A stretch of DNA of 64,000 bases from Eledone cirrhosa (taxonomy: Eukaryota; Mollusca; Cephalopoda; Octopoda; Eledonidae): the NCBI GenBank assembly GCA_964016885.1, contig OZ024742.1:122919696-122983695 (forward strand). Reading direction: 5' to 3'. This document shows positions 58,078-64,000 of the stretch, in pieces (the stretch's first letter is position 1; every line of letters starts with the position of its first letter). The position numbers and the translations under genes are program-made. Under the pieces are notes generated by a model that was not told where the DNA came from, searched no databases, and worked only from the letters and a program-made list of their open reading frames with translations.

Positions 58078-58275
58078 TTCTCAATCTCTGTATCTCTCCC
58101 TCACACAAATGCACATATATATATACAATATTATATGTATAATATATATATGTATACTTTATATATATATATATATATATATATAATTACATATACATAC
58201 ATACACATATACATATATATGTATGTGTATGTGAAGGGTGTGTGTGTGTGTGTGTACGTGTGTAAGTGTGTGTAC

Positions 58276-59084
58276 TCGGGCGGCATTTGGATCATTAACC
58301 GTTAAAACCTTTACCGCTATTGAATCTTCGTGCTGGCGCCATCACATGAATCTTTTGGCTCGTTGTTACTAGTGTTGAACCAGAACAATTGACCACATGA
58401 AAATTCATGTTTCTCTAAACATAACACTAATACAAATATAATTGAATTGTTTCATTGCTAAATTCACCGAAGCAAAATCTACCAGGTGTGACCGTAACAG
58501 TTCTAACGGAAAAATAGAATGTTCCCTTCCCTATATCAATGGAAATAATTCCTTTAGCATAAAGGGATAATATCAAATTTAGAATGCAGTGTTATAATGT
58601 GTTGAGTTATTCGTTGTGTGCGTTGATCAACAGTAACCACTCATGAGCTTCGTTTTGGTACCACAAACCTATTTCTTGCAGCTGAAAAGCACACACACAC
58701 CTTCACACACTGACAGTCAGATATATACAAATGTATCTATCTATTTCTCTATTTATGTGTCTGTGTTTGTGCCCACCTGCTGTCAATGCCATCGTGCAGG
58801 GGAATCGTATTATTCAAATTTTGTTTGTGTTGCAGTGTTGTAATAGGAAATAAAGTGTTTAGGATCCCTGTTGTGGGAAAGAGATACATGGTGGACCGCA
58901 AGTTAAGATTTAGTTGATAGTCAACAAACAAAGTATCATATGTAGTATAAACGAGAATCTACACAATACTTAGGAATGTTCCAAATCGGGTAGAATACAG
59001 GTTATTAACGAATTTATGGTAAAGTGTACATCGATAGGTTTCCTGTCCTAAAACAATTTATAATGTTCTTTCCACAACCGGTGT
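58276..59084. other. AT-rich spacer, no gene seen
   Basis: No motif-bearing frame or repeat identified. Confidence 0.5.
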
Positions 59085-59345
59085 TATGGTTATGAAATAG
59101 CCCCCATCTAAATTCTAAAGTCTGTCTCGAGCCCGGATGCTCATGAGACCGATGTTTATACCGGTTTCCGTGGCGTGACGTGACTGAGAGTACACCACCT
59201 CCACCATTGCTGGTATTCGTTTTCAACTGAGTATATGAAGCAATGTGGAATGAAGTATTTTGCTCAAGAACACATCCCAATCCATGAATCGAACCCACGG
59301 CCTTATCGTCATAGGCTCAACACCGTTACATTTAGGCCACTATGT
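59085..59345 (-). repeat. tRNA-derived SINE, second cephalopod-type family
   Basis: The minus strand has 'gtgggttcgattcatgg', a near-consensus B-box, and 'ccttgagcaaaatacttc'-type sequence (here 'gttcttgagcaaaatac') as in 40985-41187. It is longer than that copy, with a hairpin 'gaccgatgtttataccggtt'. Confidence 0.75.
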
Positions 59346-60235
59346 AACATAGTTACATCATAGCCACTATGAGAGGAAGAACAAAAATGGAATGATAATA
59401 TGATAGGAATAGTGACGTAATTGAACCGATTATACACTTTGGACACATTTTGTCATTGTTTTACTGAGACGATGTTCTGTTTATGAAGTTAGTTTTTCTT
59501 TATATAAATCAATTAAGCATAAAACTGATGAGGGTAGAAAGTTGTGTACTATATAGATAATCGTTTTAATCAGTGCTTTTGGGCTTATGCCCTGGTTTGA
59601 GTATGTTCTATGTTTTACATGTTTGATGAAGCGGAGTTTTCTGCAAAATTAGGAGTTGTACTATAGGGGATATAATGGTATTTCTATTGAGTATTGTAGG
59701 AACGCTATGCTGATTGTGAGGTCTTTATTGGCTACTATTGTGGTGACATTAACATCGTGTGGATGGTTGAACCAGATATTATTTACGGGTGTGGCAGCGG
59801 CAGCTGAGTCATTTATGAGCTGGAATGTCATATATTAATTCTTCGTTGAATACGCTCTAATTTAAGGCATCCTTGAATTAATGGGCAAGCTCGGTAGTTC
59901 AGATACGAGGAATTCGCAGAGAGATGCTTTTATCCAAATCATTGGTAATCGTTCTGTGGTGATTTGCAATCTTTAAAGCATTTTAAAGGACTTAAAATCA
60001 CTACACAAAATTACCTTACCAGTATTGCTCTCAAAATTGATAACGGAATATTTGACCCTGGGTGTAAACCAATCGAGAGACTGCCCTACATTACAACTCA
60101 ACAACTCTTCGCACAGCAAGGTAACTCACCCAACTGTGAATTAACGCGTATTTCCTAGAAAATAAGGATTTGGCTGAATGTAACAAAGACTATCCAATTA
60201 CGTTCCGAGATCACAGTCGAACTGATTTATGCTTG
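59346..60235. other. AT-rich spacer, no gene seen
   Basis: Two frames of about 60 codons (59656-59838 and 59964-60158) show no known motif, and I do not call them genes. Confidence 0.5.
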
Positions 60236-60688
60236 ATGTGAGATATTCTGTATTCTAATATGTCTGAATTATGTGAGATATTCTGTATTCTAATATGTCT
60301 GAATTATGTGAGATATTCTGTATTCTAATATGTCTGAATTATGTGAGATATTCTGTATTCTAATATGTCTGAATTATGTGAGATATTCTGTATTCTAATA
60401 TGTCTGAATTATGTGAGATATTCTGTATTCTAATATGTCTGAATTATGTGAGATATTCTGTATTCTAATATGTCTGAATTATGTGAGATATTCTGTATTC
60501 TAATATGTCTGAATTATGTGAGATATTCTGTATTCTAATGTCTGAATAATGTGAGATATTCTGTATTCTAATATGTCTGAATTATGTGAGATATTCTGTA
60601 TTCTAATATGTCTGAATTATGTGAGATATTCTGTATTCTAATATGTCTGAATAATGTGAGATATTCTGTATTCTAATATGTCTGAATA
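60236..60688 (+). repeat. 35-bp minisatellite, 13 copies
   Basis: The unit 'atgtgagatattctgt' plus 'attctaatatgtctgaatt' recurs without spacers: twelve units of 35 bp and one of 33 bp (lacking one 'at', near 60530), total 453 bp. Two units have 'gaataatg' for 'gaattatg'; otherwise they look identical. Confidence 0.95.
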
Positions 60689-60799
60689 TATATACACGGA
60701 ACAAGATTATACGTAAATATTTGAAAGTGTCAATTGATACTCCGAAAGCAAATATTTTCTGTTTATGGAATATAAAGTTTTATTACAGAAAATGAAATA

Positions 60800-61040
60800 C
60801 ATTGATGATCCCCCCCCCCCACACATATAATCATACATACATACACACACACATATACATATATACATGCAAACAAACATACATATATACACACACTCAT
60901 ACACACACACATACACATCCTCTCGCTATATATATAGACATATATATATATATGTGTGTGTGTGTGTGCACTCATACGCAGGCATTTAGAGAGAGTGAGA
61001 GTGAGCGAGTGAAAGAGTGAGAGTGGGAATGCGAGAGAGA
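60800..61040. repeat. Poly-C, CATA, CA, TA and GA simple repeats
   Basis: C10 run at 60811, ACAT/ACAC mosaic to 60920, TA then TG at 60940-60970, GAGA to 61040. Confidence 0.93.
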
Positions 61041-61749
61041 GGAGGGACGTTAAAAGAAAATATGATTTTATATCTATTGTTAGTTTCCATTGGATGAGGT
61101 TTTGGAAAATAATTTACCACGTCATCTTCGTATTTATTAGCAAAATGATTATCAATAAGTAGGAAAATGAAATGAAACATTCTAAATTCATCTTGACGGA
61201 GTTGGCAAGGAATCATACTTCTAATATATTGATATTCCTGAGTGTAGAGAAATAAATTGATCCAGGAGTTTACAAGATCAATACCCAACAGAACAGGATG
61301 TTGCTTGATTCAATATACTACAATTAGATTTTGCATTAATACTTTAAATAAATGCTGGCGAAAATATATGTTTAGCTTTAAATCTTCAATATGCTAAATA
61401 TATGATTTTTATTTCCATATTTAGAGTTACATTTCCCTTGAATATAATATGATTTACAATTCAGATTCTCATCTTAAAGAAATACTATAGTTTCTAAATT
61501 GTATGTTGTAAATCGTGTGGGCGATATGTTTTAAAACTTGTAACTTTTACACTATAATATATGTTTTCCAGTATTAAAACCGTCTTTCTTGTGTTAAGTT
61601 ACAGGTTTAGTCACTTCAAATGGGAATAAAAAAAAAGAGCGTGAACAGTTTGTTACACACACAACAATTTTGAATTTTATTATCTAATTTTTTAATATTT
61701 CAACAAATATCAAAATTAAATTACTACTATTAACATTATGTATATAATT
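61041..61749. other. AT-rich spacer, no gene seen
   Basis: No motif-bearing frame or repeat identified. Confidence 0.5.
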
Positions 61750-61945
61750 GTATAATAATTGTTTCTACTTTAGGCACAAGGCCAGCAATAACCCAGTGCA
61801 TTACTGGTACTTTATTTTATCGACCCCGTAAGGATGAAAGGCAAAGTCAACCTCGGCGGGATTTGAACTCAGATCGTAAAGGGACGTAACTATGCTGGAA
61901 AGCATGGCGTCCGACCCTCTACCGATACTGCCAATCCACCGCCAT
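61750..61945 (-). repeat. Octopus-type SINE, best copy
   Basis: Reads 'aattgtttctactttagg', 'cacaaggccagcaataac', 'ttactggtactttatttt', 'atcgaccccgtaaggatg', 'cctcggcgggatttgaac' (reversed B-box) and 'gccaatccaccgcc' (reversed A-box region). On the minus strand this is tRNA-like head, body and (ATT) tail. Its right part is included in the tandem duplication that follows. Confidence 0.85.
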
Positions 61946-61968
61946 CATAATTGTATAATAATATCATC

Positions 61969-62045
<77 letters not shown>

Positions 62046-62228
62046 CATCTCTCTCTCTCTATCTCTCTCTTTCTCTTTCTTTCTTTCTTTCTCTTTCTCA
62101 TGCTTGAATTATTGTCCTACACCACCCAGATCGTAAAGGGACGTAACTATGCTGGAAAGCATGGCGTCCGACCCTCTACCGATACTGCCAATCCACCGCC
62201 ATCATAATTGTATAATAATATCATCCCA

Positions 62229-62308
<80 letters not shown>

Positions 62309-62390
62309 CATCTCTCTCTCTCTATCTCTCTCTTTCTCTTTCCTTCTTTCTTTCTCTTTCTCATGCTTGAATTATTGTCCTACACCACCC
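61871..62390 (+). repeat. Direct tandem duplication of about 260 bp
   Basis: 61871-62127 (257 bp) recurs as 62128-62390 (263 bp). Each unit holds the SINE head, 'ataataatatcatccc', a (CT)n tract and 'tcatgcttgaattattg'. The copies look identical outside the CT tract. Confidence 0.95.
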
Positions 62391-64000
62391 GTTTCTCTAT
62401 TACTCTATTTTCCTCGTTACCATTTACATCCACACATAGTTTGTGGCTCCTTCCATATATCAAACCATATATCTTTATTCGTTCATCTCATTTGATATAG
62501 CCTATACAAATTTACGCTGCTAAGTATCTTACATATTACCAGTAACGCTTTAGAACATTTAATATTTTCATCATGTCCACATGTCGTAGTATCTCATTAG
62601 TGGAATCTGACAGTGTTAATGTATCCCAATGTCATGGTATCACATTGGTAGTGCGTCATATTGTCGCAGTGGCACGATATATATTTTAATTTTGAATCAT
62701 GTTGTAGACTGAGATAGTAGAGCGTCGCGGTTACTTTAATAAGTAGATAAACAATTTAGTTTAAATGCTTTAACAAGTATGTAAACAAACGAACGCTAGA
62801 GTTGCTAGAAATAGCAAACAAATTGCTTCAAATCACACCATAAATTCTTAAAGGAAGGAGAACACTTTGGACAATATAGACTTAGACACAAAATCTTATT
62901 AAAAGCTGGAAAGTAATTGATCTTAAATGTGTTCGATCAAAGCTGACTGTATATACATGACAGCAGCATCTCCGAGTGCAGATATAAAAATTATGAATGC
63001 CATTAAATTGCTTCCGTTTAGATACAGGAAGTTGATATTTCCTGAGCGGTTGAAATACAATAAACTTACTTAACCGTCATTTGTTTCTTAATGGTTTAAG
63101 AAACACTCAATTGCAGGCATATTTCCAGAATCCTCGTGTTAGTATTAGCCCTAGATGAACTGTGATTCAGTAGACCTATACTTATAGCCTTTCTTCGTCA
63201 TACGCGATTATGTTATTAACTTAGTTCTTAACCAAATCAAGACAATTGCGTGGGAATTTGAAGATTGTTATTTGTAAAAGTTTTCATGGTTGTATTATCG
63301 TTTGTTGAGCAGTTTAATCGTATCTTTAATAACTGCAACTATTCTTTCTTATGACTGTCAACGAAGCCCAATTTCAAGCCAGCTAGTATAGAGCCTTATT
63401 CTTTTCTTATTTTGATTTTATTTAAAAATGTTCAGTAAATTCATCTGAGGCTAGTCAAAATGGAATTGAGCTACCCTCCAACTGAATATCTGACTTTAGT
63501 GTGAACTCCGCTAGAGGGCCGCAAGGACCACTCAGTGGCGTTACAAATGATAACAACATGAATGTAATAACAAAGGCCAAAGATCGAAAGAAATATGGCA
63601 AGAAGTATCGGAATACGCTCTAATGATTGCTGTCAATTCATTGCCCATTGACATGAAGAAAGGCAAAGCGGACATTATCATGATAGTATTTAAGAGCTCA
63701 GAGGTCAACAAACCAACATTAAAAGAAAAAGCTCGGGTTGAGATGAACTAGCATAGTGGTAGCGCGGAAACTTGATAAAATATATATGACTTCTAAGGTA
63801 TCTACGATTAATTCTATACTAAATATTCAATTTTTGTATCTGAATCTGTGTCAATTACTTATTTCTTGGTGGAATTTATTAGTTCAGTAACATGAACCTT
63901 AGTTTGACATTTAACGATGAAATTATGATGAAGTTTCTATCACTAACAATATTGTTTGTAATCACTCTCCTATTAACAAAGTGTTCTTTTTTTTCAAAAG
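62391..64000. other. AT-rich spacer, no gene seen
   Basis: No motif-bearing frame, repeat or RNA signature identified up to the window end. Confidence 0.55.

Noticed and set aside
59656..59838. Small hydrophobic ORF as a peptide gene
   Set aside because: 60 codons, no signal peptide pattern clearly better than chance, no homologous motif and no supporting context.
60236..60688. CRISPR-like regular repeat array
   Set aside because: Units are contiguous without spacers, and the context is a eukaryotic genome; it is a minisatellite.

Overview
The window looks like intergenic or intronic DNA from a coleoid cephalopod, most probably an octopus. No protein-coding host gene and no functional RNA gene could be supported. 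The organism guess rests on several copies of a tRNA-derived SINE that I associate with octopus genomes (for example 61750-61945, 25675-25920, 57725-57885), on a very AT-rich background dense in (TA)n, (CA)n, (CT)n and (AAT)n microsatellites, and on an abundance of non-LTR retrotransposons and Penelope-like elements. The species cannot be fixed from sequence alone.

Layout. 1-7960: AT-rich spacer with two copies of one SINE-like family, a frameshifted fragment of a dispersed invertebrate protein family (1448-1810), a Penelope-like fragment (2600-3235), a LINE C-terminal fragment (5948-6215) and microsatellites. 7964-24158: three LINEs of one superfamily (APE endonuclease, CCHC-bearing ORF1, L1/Tx1-like RT), all on the minus strand, head to tail, with an (AAT)n tract at every junction. 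24159-25306: the 3' end of an unrelated LINE of restriction-like-endonuclease type on the plus strand. 25300-26000: SINE remnants. 27471-30366: a Penelope-like element bounded by about 330-bp inverted arms. 30668-33136 and 38272-39600: two members of a second RT plus GIY-YIG lineage with a YRDD catalytic box. 33157-33669: a foldback element. About 33950-36960: a degraded second LINE family. 40181-41803: a half-unit and a 607-bp palindrome. 45486-45905: a long GAA tract. 46080-47640: a third Penelope-like lineage. 51470-52806: a CR1/Jockey-like RT fragment. 52961-53123: a perfect inverted repeat around (TA)n. 55321-56530: foldbacks and degenerate modules. 60236-60688: a 13-copy, 35-bp minisatellite. 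61871-62390: a tandem duplication. The rest is featureless AT-rich DNA.

How the parts relate. In each full LINE copy ORF1 (RNA-binding, gag-like) and ORF2 (endonuclease plus reverse transcriptase) are separated by about 30-35 nt, and the ORF1 start codon is preceded by a short hairpin that seems conserved between subfamilies with a compensatory base-pair change. All copies carry frameshifts, stops or deletions, so none should be autonomous. The best-preserved reading frames are the RLE-type LINE C-terminus (24202-25134) and the RT/GIY-YIG ORF at 38272-39600.

The most interesting signals are the microsatellite-bounded LINE array, the hairpin conserved upstream of LINE ORF1, and the recurrence of inverted repeats with microsatellite centres together with retroelement ends that abut (TA)n. 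All similarity statements were made by eye from motif recognition and pairwise reading; no database search was run.
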